64,000 nucleotides of DNA from Paenibacillus sp. FSL W8-0186 (GTDB lineage Bacteria > Bacillota > Bacilli > Paenibacillales > Paenibacillaceae). The position numbers were made by a program, and so were the translations under genes. Below are positions 18,052-26,935 of this stretch, in pieces. The stretch is from the NCBI RefSeq assembly GCF_037969765.1, contig NZ_CP150207.1, positions 4,555,001 through 4,619,000 on the forward strand. The letters are read 5' to 3'. The notes beneath the pieces were generated by a model. The model was not told the DNA's origin and did not search any database. It saw only the letters and a list, made by a program, of their open reading frames with translations. Position 1 is the stretch's first letter. Every line of letters begins with the position of its first letter.

Positions 18052-18726
18052 ATGAGAACGTTTCGTACCCAGCTCACCTTCCATTGGCATAATCACCGCA
18101 AGCGGCTGTTATGGTTTGGAGCTATCGTCCTATTCCTTGATTTTTGGCTGATTGCCGGATACGGCATATATGAGCCCGAAAATGCAATCGCATTGGTGAT
18201 GAATAATAATTTTGCCGCAATTTCTATTTTCATCCTGCTAACCGCTTATATTACTGCCGCCAGCTCTTTCCCATTGTTAATGGGCTTGGGCTGGACGCGC
18301 AAGCAATACTATTGGAGCAGCCTGATCTATTTCGCTGCCTTCAGCATAGCGGTATCCCTTGCGCAGACGCTCCTTGTCGCGGCGCTCAGGCAACTGCTCC
18401 CGCTGATCACCTTCGATCCGGGCACTGCCGTCATTTCATATGGCATGCTATGGTATTCGCAGACTGCAGTCTTCTTCCTCCTGGCCATGCTGTTCTTTCT
18501 GACGAGTACCTTGATGTACCGGTTCGGTTTGTTCTGGGGCGTCGGATTAATCGTTGTTTATATTCTGAGTCTAGATGCTCTTCGTACGAACAATCCCACG
18601 CTCATCGATGCGACGGCCAAGACACTGGTAGATATTCTCCCTCCCCATTTCGCCATCGCCATTTCCATCGGCGCGGCCTTCATCTGCTGGCGGCTGTACC
18701 GAAGCGCTGAGCTGAAGTCTTTCTGA
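18052..18726 (+). CDS. Hypothetical six-helix membrane protein
   Basis: A 224-residue protein preceded by CGGAGGTG at good spacing. I do not recognise the family with confidence. It has about six hydrophobic helices and a short basic N-terminus (HNHRKR), which suggests a cytoplasmic N-terminus. The stretch LLMGLGWTRKQYYWSSLIYF resembles ABC-2 type permease subunits that lack their own ATPase, but no ATPase gene adjoins it. It stands alone between the LysR gene and ktrC. Confidence 0.7.
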   Translation: MRTFRTQLTFHWHNHRKRLLWFGAIVLFLDFWLIAGYGIYEPENAIALVMNNNFAAISIFILLTAYITAASSFPLLMGLGWTRKQYYWSSLIYFAAFSIAVSLAQTLLVAALRQLLPLITFDPGTAVISYGMLWYSQTAVFFLLAMLFFLTSTLMYRFGLFWGVGLIVVYILSLDALRTNNPTLIDATAKTLVDILPPHFAIAISIGAAFICWRLYRSAELKSF

Positions 18727-18753
18727 AATAAGCGGCAAAAAAGAGCCAAATAT

Positions 18754-18797
18754 AAAGGAAGCTGTGTCCGCCCCTCCCGGCTGACTCAGCTTCCTTT
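18754..18797. terminator. Inverted repeat between convergent genes, probable terminator
   Basis: AAAGGAAGCTG (18754-18764) and CAGCTTCCTTT (18787-18797) are exact complements around a 22-base loop. It lies between the ends of the membrane-protein gene and ktrC. On the minus strand a T-rich tract, TTTGGCTCTTTTTT, follows, so termination of ktrBC is the likelier role. Confidence 0.65.
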
Positions 18798-18810
18798 GCC
18801 ATTGTATCCG

Positions 18811-19479
18811 TCACTCGTCCTCGTTAATGACAGCTTCAAATCTATCGATATTCTCATTAGAACCGATCATGACCATAATATCTCCGGCATTCAGCACATC
18901 CATCGCGGTAGGGGCGACAATGACTCCCGTTTGTTTATGGATCGCAACGATGCTGCAGCTGTAATTCACACGCGGATTGATCTCGCCCAGCGTTTTGCCG
19001 GCCAGGCATGCAGGCACACTCAGCTCGACGATGCTGTACTCCTTCGACAGCTCGATATAATCGAGCAAATTCGGCGTCACCAGCTGATGCGCCACGCGAA
19101 CCCCCATATCTCTCTCTGGGAAAATAACCCGGTCCACGCCAAGCTTCTCCAGCGCCCGGCCGTGCAGGACGGAAATCGCCTTTGCGACGACCGTTTTGAT
19201 GCCCAAATCCTTGAGCAGAATCGCCGTCAGGATACTCATCTGAATATCACTGCCGATGGCCACAATGCCGCAATCGAAATTACGGATACCCAGCGATTTC
19301 AGCATATCTTCATCCGTAGCATCAGCCGCGACGGCATGGGTTAAATAAGCGCTCATATCGTTGACCAGCTCTTCGTTCAGGTCGACGCCAAGCACCTCAT
19401 ATCCCAGATCCATTAACTCAAGCGCCAGGCTGGAGCCGAAGCGCCCCAGGCCGATCACCACAAACTGCTGCATTTTCAT
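18811..19479 (-). CDS. ktrC: Ktr potassium uptake regulatory subunit (RCK protein)
   Basis: A 222-residue cytoplasmic protein. The N-terminal TrkA-N (RCK) domain has the nucleotide site VIGLGRFGSSLA. The C-terminal TrkA-C domain spans about 135-220. It gates the KtrB-type channel in response to ATP/ADP, and c-di-AMP binds the C-terminal domain in relatives. It lies 15 bp after ktrB in the same transcript. The name could equally be ktrA, since paralogues are hard to separate. Confidence 0.93.
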   Translation of the reverse strand: MKMQQFVVIGLGRFGSSLALELMDLGYEVLGVDLNEELVNDMSAYLTHAVAADATDEDMLKSLGIRNFDCGIVAIGSDIQMSILTAILLKDLGIKTVVAKAISVLHGRALEKLGVDRVIFPERDMGVRVAHQLVTPNLLDYIELSKEYSIVELSVPACLAGKTLGEINPRVNYSCSIVAIHKQTGVIVAPTAMDVLNAGDIMVMIGSNENIDRFEAVINEDE

Positions 19480-19494
19480 TGATTGGTCGAACTC

Positions 19495-20829
19495 CTATCC
19501 TATAATCATTTTCCCTTCGGGATAACGGTATAATTCCTTACCCTTTTTCGGACCAAGCGCATACGCCAGCGTCAAGAGACCCAGGCGGCCGGTAAACATC
19601 ATGAAGCATAAAATAATTTTGCCGATATCGGTCAAATCCAGGGTCAGTCCCATCGTTAAACCGACCGTGGCAAAAGCAGACGTCGTCTCGAACAGAATGC
19701 TCAGAAACCCCGCTTCCTCGGTCGTGGATAATATCATTGCCGCCGCTATGACGAGAAACAGCGCCAGCATCGTAATCGTGACGGCCTTAAAAATCCGCTC
19801 CTGGGACAAACGATAGCGGAAGAGCACCATATCATTGCGTCCGCGAATCATAGAAATGACCGCGCCAACCAATATCATGAACGTCGTCGTCTTGATCCCG
19901 CCTCCCGTCGAGCCCGGGGAAGCGCCGATGAACATCAGGATGATTATGAAGAATTGGGTGGCCTGGCGAAGAGTCCCGATATCCACTGAATTTGCGCCCG
20001 CCGTCCGCGTCGTGACCGACTGGAAGAACGAACCCCATATTTTCCCGCTCCAATCCAAAGAGCCCATCGTTTTGGCATTCGTAAATTCGAATATAAAGAT
20101 GACGAGCGCCCCGATGATAATAAGCGATCCGGTCATGGACAGAACCACTTTGGAATGCAGCGACAGCTTGCGGCTGCGGCGGAAATCCGCGAGCTCGGAC
20201 AGCACAATAAAACCGAGCCCGCCCGATACGATCAGAAACATCGCTACGAAGTTAATGAGCGGATCGTCCACATAACCCGTCAGGCTGTGGAAATTTCCGA
20301 ATAAATCAAAGCCGGCGTTATTGAACAGTGACACCGCATGAAACACTCCGTAGTAGGCGGCCCGTCCTAGCGGCATGTCAAACGCCCAGCGAATCGCAAA
20401 CAATAAGGCGGCGCTGACTTCAATGACCAGGGAATACATCAGTACCTTGCGTATGAGGCGCACGATGCCCTCCATCGTATTCTGATTCATCGCCTCCTGC
20501 AGCAGAAGGCGGTCCCGCAGTGAAATCCGCCGCTTGAACACAAGGGAGAAGAGGGTTGCCATCGTCATGAAGCCGAGTCCGCCGATCTGAATAAGCGTCA
20601 TAATTACGATTTGGCCGAATGTTGAAAAATAAGTCCCTGTATCGCGGACGACAAGCCCGGTGACGCAAGTGGCCGAGGTCGCCGTAAACAACGCATCAAC
20701 GAAAGGAAGAGATTCCCCGGTTGTGGTGGCGAGCGGCGTCATCAGCAGGAGTGTTCCGGCCAGTATAATCGCCGCAAAGCCAAGCACCAATATACGCGGT
20801 GGTGATAATTTAAACCATTGGGACGGCAT
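19495..20829 (-). CDS. ktrB: Ktr potassium transporter membrane subunit (TrkH/KtrB family)
   Basis: A 444-residue membrane protein with four repeated membrane-pore-membrane units. The selectivity-loop glycines are in TSATCVTGLVV, SLFNNAGFDLFG, TRTAGANSV and TSAFATVGLTMG. The start is set by AGGAGGTGA 5 bp before ATG 20829; an upstream in-frame codon at 20913 falls inside the riboswitch terminator and is rejected. A c-di-AMP riboswitch upstream probably shuts off expression when c-di-AMP is high. Confidence 0.94.
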   Translation of the reverse strand: MPSQWFKLSPPRILVLGFAAIILAGTLLLMTPLATTTGESLPFVDALFTATSATCVTGLVVRDTGTYFSTFGQIVIMTLIQIGGLGFMTMATLFSLVFKRRISLRDRLLLQEAMNQNTMEGIVRLIRKVLMYSLVIEVSAALLFAIRWAFDMPLGRAAYYGVFHAVSLFNNAGFDLFGNFHSLTGYVDDPLINFVAMFLIVSGGLGFIVLSELADFRRSRKLSLHSKVVLSMTGSLIIIGALVIFIFEFTNAKTMGSLDWSGKIWGSFFQSVTTRTAGANSVDIGTLRQATQFFIIILMFIGASPGSTGGGIKTTTFMILVGAVISMIRGRNDMVLFRYRLSQERIFKAVTITMLALFLVIAAAMILSTTEEAGFLSILFETTSAFATVGLTMGLTLDLTDIGKIILCFMMFTGRLGLLTLAYALGPKKGKELYRYPEGKMIIG

Positions 20830-20898
20830 CGTGCTCACCTCCTCTTTCCTTGATCTGCGTTCCTCACATTTATACCCCTTTATTATGGACACTTTGGC

Positions 20899-20927
20899 AA
20901 AAGAAAAAAGCACTGGAAATCCAGAGC
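20899..20927 (-). terminator. ktrB: Riboswitch-linked intrinsic terminator before ktrB
   Basis: On the minus strand GCTCTGGA and TCCAGTGC form an 8-bp stem with one mismatch, followed by TTTTTTCTTTT. It lies directly after the ydaO aptamer and about 70 bp before the ktrB start, so it is the likely expression platform. Confidence 0.85.
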
Positions 20928-21090
20928 CCTTTCGGTAATGGTTCCTGCTGCAATACGCCTACGAGGTTAGCTGACGGGTTCGGGCCTGCAGAGCAGCCCT
21001 ATTCGCCTCCTGCGCCGGACTTTCCGGTCCGTGCAGAGCCTGAGAAATTCACCCCAAAAAATTGGTTCCCCCGTTTTCCATTGGAAATTC
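20928..21090 (-). ncRNA. c-di-AMP riboswitch (ydaO/yuaA leader)
   Basis: The minus-strand leader of ktrB has the hallmark blocks of this class in order: CGGGGGAACCA, GGGGTGAATT, an internal G-rich stem, then CCGAACCCGTCAGCTAACC and CTCGTAGGCG. An intrinsic terminator follows at once. In Bacillus this class binds c-di-AMP and turns off potassium uptake genes. The boundaries are approximate by about 10 bp. Confidence 0.93.
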
Positions 21091-21148
21091 GGCCGATATT
21101 CTTTTCAATTCTTTCATTTCACATTTTCATTCCATCTCTATGAATTGG

Positions 21149-21177
21149 ATTATAAGCTTAATTAACGTTCACCACAA
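21149..21177 (-). promoter_or_regulatory. Predicted promoter of the ktrB leader
   Basis: On the minus strand TTGTGG (21177-21172) and TATAAT (21154-21149) are 17 bp apart. The start of transcription would fall near 21142, about 50 bp before the riboswitch aptamer. Confidence 0.65.
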
Positions 21178-21381
21178 AGCTTGATTTACCCGAAATACCA
21201 TGAAAATCACCTTTGCCGCCTGAAACGGAGCTCGCCATCCTTCATTCTCTGAGCCATACTGTATTTTTGCGGAATTATTGCCTCTTTTCTGCGCTTGGCT
21301 CGTTCGATTCTGGCGATTGCTCCATGCTTATGATAATCTTTACAATGATATCCATTTACACTAGAGCAAAGGGGTTTTTGA

Positions 21382-23106
21382 ATGTTATCCAACTTTTCGT
21401 CCGCAGGGCGAACTCCGAAGCGCACCACGCTTCGGGTACTGGCCGCCGTAGGTTTCCTCATTTTTCTGGCCCTGCAGGTTCTGCCGATGGCCACGCCGGA
21501 TTCATTGCAGCAAATTCAGAAGACGATCACCAAGCAGCAGGCGAAGGAAATCGCTGCCGAGTTCGCCGCTTCGACACTGGAGCTGCCTGTAACATTGGAC
21601 GATGCTTTGGTTACATACGAATCTCGATCGGACATATATGGTTACTTAACCCGAGCGGGCCTGATGAAAACTTATATGCAAAATTACGATGAACAGTTTC
21701 CGCTCGAGATATTTCGCGTTCGCTTCGAGCCGCCAGACGGCATCCTTAGCGCCTTAACCGTGGACGTTAACATGTATGGCGGCAGAGTGGCCGGATTCGA
21801 ACGTATCGAAACCTACAGCAACGCCACCAGGGATCTGCTGCAGAAGCAAGGCATCACGGGCGGCAGGGGGTTGCAGGTCACGGAGGGAGACTTGACGCCC
21901 GAGGACAAAGAAAGCCTGGCTGCTCCGTATCTTAAGGCATTTGACTTCGATCCCGCTCAACTGAAGATCGAGAGCGCCGAAAACGAATCGGGTCTGATCT
22001 ACGAAATTCCGGGCTATGAAGCCGGTCAATCCCGCGGGCTAATCGAATTTCGCTTCCAAGACGGAACCGTGTCCTCCATGGAAGCATATTTCGATCCCCC
22101 TGCCGCTCATCTGGAGTATGTAAAAGGCCAAAAGAAGCTGGCCAGCTGGTTCACCTGGGTTGGCTACGCCCTATTCACCTTCGTGCTCGGCATTCTGGCG
22201 ATCATCTACAGTGTGAAGACCAGACCGTTTTCTTCTTTTCTGCGCGGCCTGGTTCTGTCCACTGCTTACTTTATTTTTACGATGGTCGGAGCGGTTAATA
22301 TGCTTCCGATGCTGGAGAAGGACGGGCTCGGAACAGAGGTCCTGATCCTCGGCTTCATCGTGCAAGGCGCACTCACTTTGGTAATATCGGCCTCTATTTA
22401 CTTCTCCCTGATCGGAGGAGACGGACTCTGGCGCAAACAGGGGCTTAATTTATGGGCCAGAGCCAAGGAGCCGGGATACGGGCAGCATGTCCTGTTCTCG
22501 ATGCAAAGCGCCTATTTGTGGGCTTTGATCCTGCTCGGGGCGCAATCGGTCATCTTCTTTGTCCTTGGACACACGATCGGCACCTGGTCAACGACTGATG
22601 CCACCCAGTCGGCCTACAACATGCTCTATCCCATCCTGTTCCCCTTGCTCGCCTGGGTAGCAGGGATCGGCGAGGAAGCTGTCTATCGCTTGTTCGGCAT
22701 CCCGATGCTGAAGAAAATATTCCGCAGCACGTTCGTAGCCAGCTTGATCTCATCGATGATTTGGGCGTTCGGACATTCCTTGTATCCGATTTATCCCGTC
22801 TATTCACGCCCGATTGAATTGACGATTGTCGGGCTGTTGTTCAGCTTTGTTTTTCTGCGCTACGGCTATATTACCGCCATGTTCACGCATGTCATCTTCA
22901 ACAGCATTCTCATGTCGCTCAGCCTTATGCTGATGGGCGGGGTGCTGAACTGGACCGCAGGGATTGTTTACATCGCTCTGCCGGCGATCGTAGCCTATGT
23001 TATATATTTGTTCAACCCGCCGGGCCGGACGGAGAGCATTCCGCCGGTACAACGCAAAGAAGAGGAGCCGCAGTTTACGACTCCTCATCCCGAAGGGCAT
23101 TTATAA
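21382..23106 (+). CDS. CPBP-family intramembrane protease-like protein with N-terminal extracytoplasmic domain
   Basis: A 574-residue membrane protein. A signal-anchor helix near residues 18-38 is followed by a soluble domain of about 200 residues, likely outside the membrane, then about eight helices. The CPBP (Abi/Rce1) motifs are near the C-terminus: GIGEEAVYR (EExxxR), WAFGHS with its His, and HVIFNS (HxxxN). These predict a glutamate-type intramembrane protease. The last 32 bp overlap the convergent uvrC gene, and its apparent terminator lies inside uvrC. The target is unknown. Confidence 0.82.
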   Translation: MLSNFSSAGRTPKRTTLRVLAAVGFLIFLALQVLPMATPDSLQQIQKTITKQQAKEIAAEFAASTLELPVTLDDALVTYESRSDIYGYLTRAGLMKTYMQNYDEQFPLEIFRVRFEPPDGILSALTVDVNMYGGRVAGFERIETYSNATRDLLQKQGITGGRGLQVTEGDLTPEDKESLAAPYLKAFDFDPAQLKIESAENESGLIYEIPGYEAGQSRGLIEFRFQDGTVSSMEAYFDPPAAHLEYVKGQKKLASWFTWVGYALFTFVLGILAIIYSVKTRPFSSFLRGLVLSTAYFIFTMVGAVNMLPMLEKDGLGTEVLILGFIVQGALTLVISASIYFSLIGGDGLWRKQGLNLWARAKEPGYGQHVLFSMQSAYLWALILLGAQSVIFFVLGHTIGTWSTTDATQSAYNMLYPILFPLLAWVAGIGEEAVYRLFGIPMLKKIFRSTFVASLISSMIWAFGHSLYPIYPVYSRPIELTIVGLLFSFVFLRYGYITAMFTHVIFNSILMSLSLMLMGGVLNWTAGIVYIALPAIVAYVIYLFNPPGRTESIPPVQRKEEEPQFTTPHPEGHL

Positions 23107-24976
23107 TCTGATTGGCGAGCTTGTCGCCGATCGAAAGAGGCCGAAAGTCTTCGACGGAGGCCTCTTTTATTTTTTTGAGCGAACCGAAATGCTTCAGCAG
23201 CAGCTTGCGCCGCTTCTCTCCGATCCCCGGGATCGCGTCCAGCCGCGAAGCCACCATCGATTTGGCCCGCTGCTCCCGGTGAAACGTAATCGCGAAGCGG
23301 TGAACCTCCTCCTGAATGCGCTGCAGGAGATAGAACTCCTGACTGTCACGAGGCAGATGCACCGGCTCCGGCGGATCTCCAACCATGAGCTGGGCGGTTC
23401 TGTGCTTATCATCCTTGACGAGTCCGCACACGGGAATGAACAAGCCCAGCTCGTTCTCCAGCACGTCAACCGCTGCTGAAATTTGGCCTTTCCCGCCGTC
23501 CACGACGATCAGATCCGGCTGCGGCAAATTCTCTTTGAGCACCCGCTCATAGCGGCGGCGAATCACTTCCCGCATCGTCTCGTAATCGTCTGGACCCTCT
23601 ACGGTGCGGACTTTGTATTTCCGGTACTCTTTTTTCGCCGGCTTCCCGTCAATGAATACGACCATGGCGGATACCGGGTTCGTTCCCTGAATGTTCGAGT
23701 TGTCGAACGCCTCGATCCGCGACAGCGACTCTAACCCGATCGCAGCGCCTAAATTTTCAGCTGCCTTCGAGGTGCGCTCCTCGTCCCGCTCTATGAGCCG
23801 GAACTTCTCCTCCAGGGACACCCGGGCATTCTCCTCGGCCATGGAGATCATTTGCCGTTTCAGCCCCCGCTGCGGCACCAGCGTCTTGACGCCAAGCCAC
23901 TGCTGCAGTTCCGCGGCCCCGCTGATCGCGTCCGCGCCTTCCTTGGCATCCGCCTCTGAACCGTCCTCTCCCGTTTCCGTGCCGGTTGGTTCCGCCGGAA
24001 GCAGGATCTCCTGGGGCAATGCCGGGTTATCGCTATAATATTGCGTTATAAACGATAGAAAGTCCTGGTAGGCCTCGCCGTAGAAAGGAAATGCCGAGGC
24101 ATGCCGTTCGATCATTTTTCCCTGGCGCATATACAAGATTTGCACGCACATCCAGCCTTTATCGACAGCATAACCGAACACGTCGCGGTCTTTGGCGTCG
24201 GCCATCGTAATTTTCTGCTTCTCCATCAGCGCATCGATGCTCATAATTTGATCGCGCAGCTCTTTGGCCCGTTCGAAATACAACTCCTCGGCCGCTTCCT
24301 GCATTTTGCGCTGCAGCTCTTTTTTGATCTCTTCATGGCCGCCGCTCAGGAAAGATTGAATTTCCTGCGTAATTTCATCGTATTTCTCCTGCGGCACCTC
24401 CTCCACACACGGCGCCATGCATTGGCCGATGTGGTAATACAGGCAGACCTCTTTAGGCATCACGTTACACTTGCGCAGCGGGTACATGCGGTCCAGCAGC
24501 TTCTTCGTCTGTTGGGCCGCATATGCGTTCGGATAAGGACCGAAATACTTCGCTTTATCCTTAAGCACCCGCCGGGTAACCTCCAGCCTTGGGTGAGGTT
24601 CATTGGTGATCTTCAAATAGGGAAACGTCTTGTCATCCTTAAGCAGAACGTTATAACGCGGATGATGCTGTTTGATCAAATTACATTCCAAAATGAGCGC
24701 TTCCATGTTGCTGGCCGTTACGATATATTCAAAATCACGGATTTCTGAGACAAGCCGCTGGGTTTTGCCGTCGTGGCTGCCTGTAAAATAAGACCGCACG
24801 CGGTTTTTAAGCACTTTGGCTTTACCCACGTAGATGATCGTGCCCTTGCTGTTCTTCATTAAGTAGCAGCCGGGCAAGTCTGGCAGCAGCGCGAGCTTGT
24901 GGCGAATGTTTTCCAGCGCCTTCTCTTTATCCTGATCTAATTCCTGAAGCCCCTTCACCGGTTCATCCATACCCAT
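23075..24976 (-). CDS. uvrC: Excinuclease ABC subunit C
   Basis: A 633-residue nuclease that cuts on both sides of DNA damage with UvrAB. It has an N-terminal GIY-YIG domain ([23 protein letters not shown]), a UvrB-binding UVR region near residues 205-240, an RNase H-like C-terminal endonuclease domain ([21 protein letters not shown]) and terminal helix-hairpin-helix motifs ([18 protein letters not shown]). The Glu/Ala-rich insertion near residues 330-355 is specific to this lineage. I see no LexA-type box upstream. Confidence 0.97.
   Translation of the reverse strand: MGMDEPVKGLQELDQDKEKALENIRHKLALLPDLPGCYLMKNSKGTIIYVGKAKVLKNRVRSYFTGSHDGKTQRLVSEIRDFEYIVTASNMEALILECNLIKQHHPRYNVLLKDDKTFPYLKITNEPHPRLEVTRRVLKDKAKYFGPYPNAYAAQQTKKLLDRMYPLRKCNVMPKEVCLYYHIGQCMAPCVEEVPQEKYDEITQEIQSFLSGGHEEIKKELQRKMQEAAEELYFERAKELRDQIMSIDALMEKQKITMADAKDRDVFGYAVDKGWMCVQILYMRQGKMIERHASAFPFYGEAYQDFLSFITQYYSDNPALPQEILLPAEPTGTETGEDGSEADAKEGADAISGAAELQQWLGVKTLVPQRGLKRQMISMAEENARVSLEEKFRLIERDEERTSKAAENLGAAIGLESLSRIEAFDNSNIQGTNPVSAMVVFIDGKPAKKEYRKYKVRTVEGPDDYETMREVIRRRYERVLKENLPQPDLIVVDGGKGQISAAVDVLENELGLFIPVCGLVKDDKHRTAQLMVGDPPEPVHLPRDSQEFYLLQRIQEEVHRFAITFHREQRAKSMVASRLDAIPGIGEKRRKLLLKHFGSLKKIKEASVEDFRPLSIGDKLANQIINALRDEES
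23134..23177 (+). terminator. Terminator of the CPBP gene embedded in the uvrC coding end
   Basis: AAAGAGGCC (23134-23142) and GGCCTCTTT (23159-23167) are exact complements, followed on the plus strand by a run of mostly T ending with seven T. It lies 28 bp after the CPBP stop but inside the last codons of uvrC on the other strand. Confidence 0.8.
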
Positions 24977-25016
24977 GTTCCCCCTCTCCCCATGATACTA
25001 CACTAAGGTATGACAT

Positions 25017-25045
25017 AGAAAACGCCCCCGGAGATTCCGGAGGCG
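25017..25045 (-). terminator. Terminator after trxA
   Basis: CGCCCCCGGA and TCCGGAGGCG form a GC-rich stem with one mismatch, followed on the minus strand by TTTTC. It lies 29 bp after the trxA stop. Confidence 0.65.
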
Positions 25046-25073
25046 TGAAAAAGCACGATCCCTGCACCAAAGC

Positions 25074-25391
25074 TTATTGATGCTTAGCGATAAGGCTCTT
25101 CAGAGCGTCTTTCGAGTTCAAACCGACCACTTTATCGACCGGTTGTCCGTCCTTGAAGAGGATAAGCGTCGGAATGCTCATCACGCCAAAGCGGGAAGCC
25201 GATTCTGGATTATCGTCAACATTGACTTTAGCGATTTTGACGGAATCGCCTACTTCAGATGCCAGATCCTCCAGAATAGGAGCGATCATTTTGCAAGGAC
25301 CGCACCATGGAGCCCAGAAATCAACCAGAACGGTTCCTGTGCTTTCCACTTCACTATTGAAAGTTTGATCGGATACGTTAACGATTGCCAT
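25074..25391 (-). CDS. trxA: Thioredoxin
   Basis: A 105-residue cytoplasmic disulfide reductase. It has the canonical active site WCGPCKM, the cis-Pro segment SIPTL and a C-terminal helix. ATG 25391 is chosen because AAGGAGGAGA lies 6 bp upstream; an in-frame start at 25454 would add 21 residues unlike the family. It stands alone with its own terminator. A CGCTAA/TTAGCG hairpin lies in the upstream region near 25470, of unknown role. Confidence 0.96.
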   Translation of the reverse strand: MAIVNVSDQTFNSEVESTGTVLVDFWAPWCGPCKMIAPILEDLASEVGDSVKIAKVNVDDNPESASRFGVMSIPTLILFKDGQPVDKVVGLNSKDALKSLIAKHQ

Positions 25392-25648
25392 ATAAATCTC
25401 CTCCTTCATGTTAAGGGCATGTATAACATGTTCATTAAACATGGTTTGTGTCATACATATTGGATAATGCCGCTAAAAATTAGCGTCATTCAAAGTATAC
25501 CACAAATATATAGCAAATGAAAAATCGTACTCCCTGCTTGTTCTTTACAAACTGTTGAACGTTTGGTTATACTAATAATAACCCAAAACCGTTTTGTCTA
25601 TGACGTATTTCATTGATAAATATTATTTTTCGAGGAGGCCCCATCGCC

Positions 25649-25804
25649 ATGGACGCAAATACGCACGTAAATGACCCGCGGGAGCATATCAACGAAGAAC
25701 CGCGCAACGATTTGTTTGACCTGATGAATGGCTTTTTTGGCATGCTGACGGTCATGGCCGTTATTTTCTTCGGCATGGTCATTTTTAAGTTTCTAGCCGG
25801 CTAA
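25649..25804 (+). CDS. Small single-helix membrane protein, 51 aa
   Basis: A 51-residue protein with an acidic, polar N-terminal half rich in Asn and Glu, and one C-terminal transmembrane helix (FFGMLTVMAVIFFGMVIFKFLAG). ATG 25649 follows GAGGAGG by 10 bp; an earlier in-frame codon at 25613 precedes that site. A strong terminator follows at 25880. I do not recognise a family. Convergent with dnaI, it is its own transcription unit. Confidence 0.7.
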   Translation: MDANTHVNDPREHINEEPRNDLFDLMNGFFGMLTVMAVIFFGMVIFKFLAG

Positions 25805-25879
25805 TGATGAGTGAATCATCAATGGCAGCACGGGTCTCCTAGGCAAACTTATACATAAGGAACCCTTTGCAGCATGAAG

Positions 25880-25920
25880 AATAGCAGACCGGGCGTACCG
25901 CTCCGGCCTGCTATTTTTTT
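25880..25920. terminator. Bidirectional terminator
   Basis: AATAGCAGACCGG and CCGGCCTGCTATT form a strong stem followed by seven T on the plus strand. It ends the 51-aa gene and, read the other way, may end the dnaBI operon. Confidence 0.85.
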
Positions 25921-25933
25921 ACCCTGATATTTC

Positions 25934-26887
25934 TTACTTCTGTCCCCGCTTGTTCACGCCGCGAACCTGAACTACCTCCACGAACGGCGCAATACGATCC
26001 ATAAGACGCTGTCCCTTGTGAAGTTCTTCCCCTTCCTTGCTCGTAAAGCTAAGATGCTTCTCGAGTCCTGCGAGCGAGTAATTCGATGTATAGAAGGTCG
26101 GCTTCCGGTTCATGCGGAAATTCAGAATCGAACCCATCACATGATCACGGACCCAAGGATTCAAATTCTCAGCGCCGATATCGTCGAAAATGAGCAGGTC
26201 AGCCTGCTTCATCACTTCCACGGTTTCCTTCAGCTTCTGGCTGTCCTGGAACATCGACTTCAAATCTTCAACGAATTCCGGCATATAGACGATAACCCCG
26301 GAATATCCCGCCTTGGCCAGCTCATGCAGCAGATAACACATCAGAAATGTTTTGCCTGTCCCAAAATGGCCTTCCAAATACAAACCGCGAGGCGATAATC
26401 CGTTCTCCTTCACCTCATTGATGTATTGGAATACCCGGCCTACCGCAGGTGCCCGATCCAAATCCTTGGTCATGATTTCTACTTCGCTATAGCCTTCCTC
26501 CAGCGCCCGCTCATCTATGTAGAAGCTATGGATCCGCTTCTTGATGGCGAGATCCCGTTCCCGCTGGATCTGCAGGTTGCAGGGCACTTGCCGGTCACTG
26601 ATCGCAGCATCCCCGTAGAGCGTATCGACCGTTAGCTTTGTATAATGGCCGGGAAAATCATTCGGGCAGCGATCAAGTCCCGGACAGCTGTCACAGTGAC
26701 GCGAACTTCGCACATATTGGTAGAGCTTGGCCATATTTAGCGTAAGCTGCTCGTCCCTCAGCTCAGGATAACGAGCTCTTAGCTCCAGCACCAGCGGATC
26801 GCTCATCAGCTTCGCCGTCAATTCCTCCGAACGCCGGCGCAGCACCGGGCTTTTCATCTGCGTCAGCAGTTCTCCGAGTGATTCCAT
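25934..26887 (-). CDS. dnaI: Primosomal helicase-loader protein
   Basis: A 317-residue AAA+ ATPase that loads the replicative helicase DnaC at oriC and at restart sites. The N-terminal half has the zinc ribbon seen in DnaI (CDSCPGLDRC with a later His). The AAA+ part has Walker A GHFGTGKTF and Walker B LLIFDDIGAENL. It lies 48 bp after dnaB, the standard Firmicute arrangement. Confidence 0.95.
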   Translation of the reverse strand: MESLGELLTQMKSPVLRRRSEELTAKLMSDPLVLELRARYPELRDEQLTLNMAKLYQYVRSSRHCDSCPGLDRCPNDFPGHYTKLTVDTLYGDAAISDRQVPCNLQIQRERDLAIKKRIHSFYIDERALEEGYSEVEIMTKDLDRAPAVGRVFQYINEVKENGLSPRGLYLEGHFGTGKTFLMCYLLHELAKAGYSGVIVYMPEFVEDLKSMFQDSQKLKETVEVMKQADLLIFDDIGAENLNPWVRDHVMGSILNFRMNRKPTFYTSNYSLAGLEKHLSFTSKEGEELHKGQRLMDRIAPFVEVVQVRGVNKRGQK

Positions 26888-26935
26888 AAGCTAACATTCA
26901 CCTTCCTTATGACATGCTTCTTATTCCATATTTCC

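Noticed and set aside
24101..24748. 215-codon frame opposite uvrC
   Set aside because: It lies fully within the uvrC gene on the other strand and has the skewed composition of an antisense shadow.
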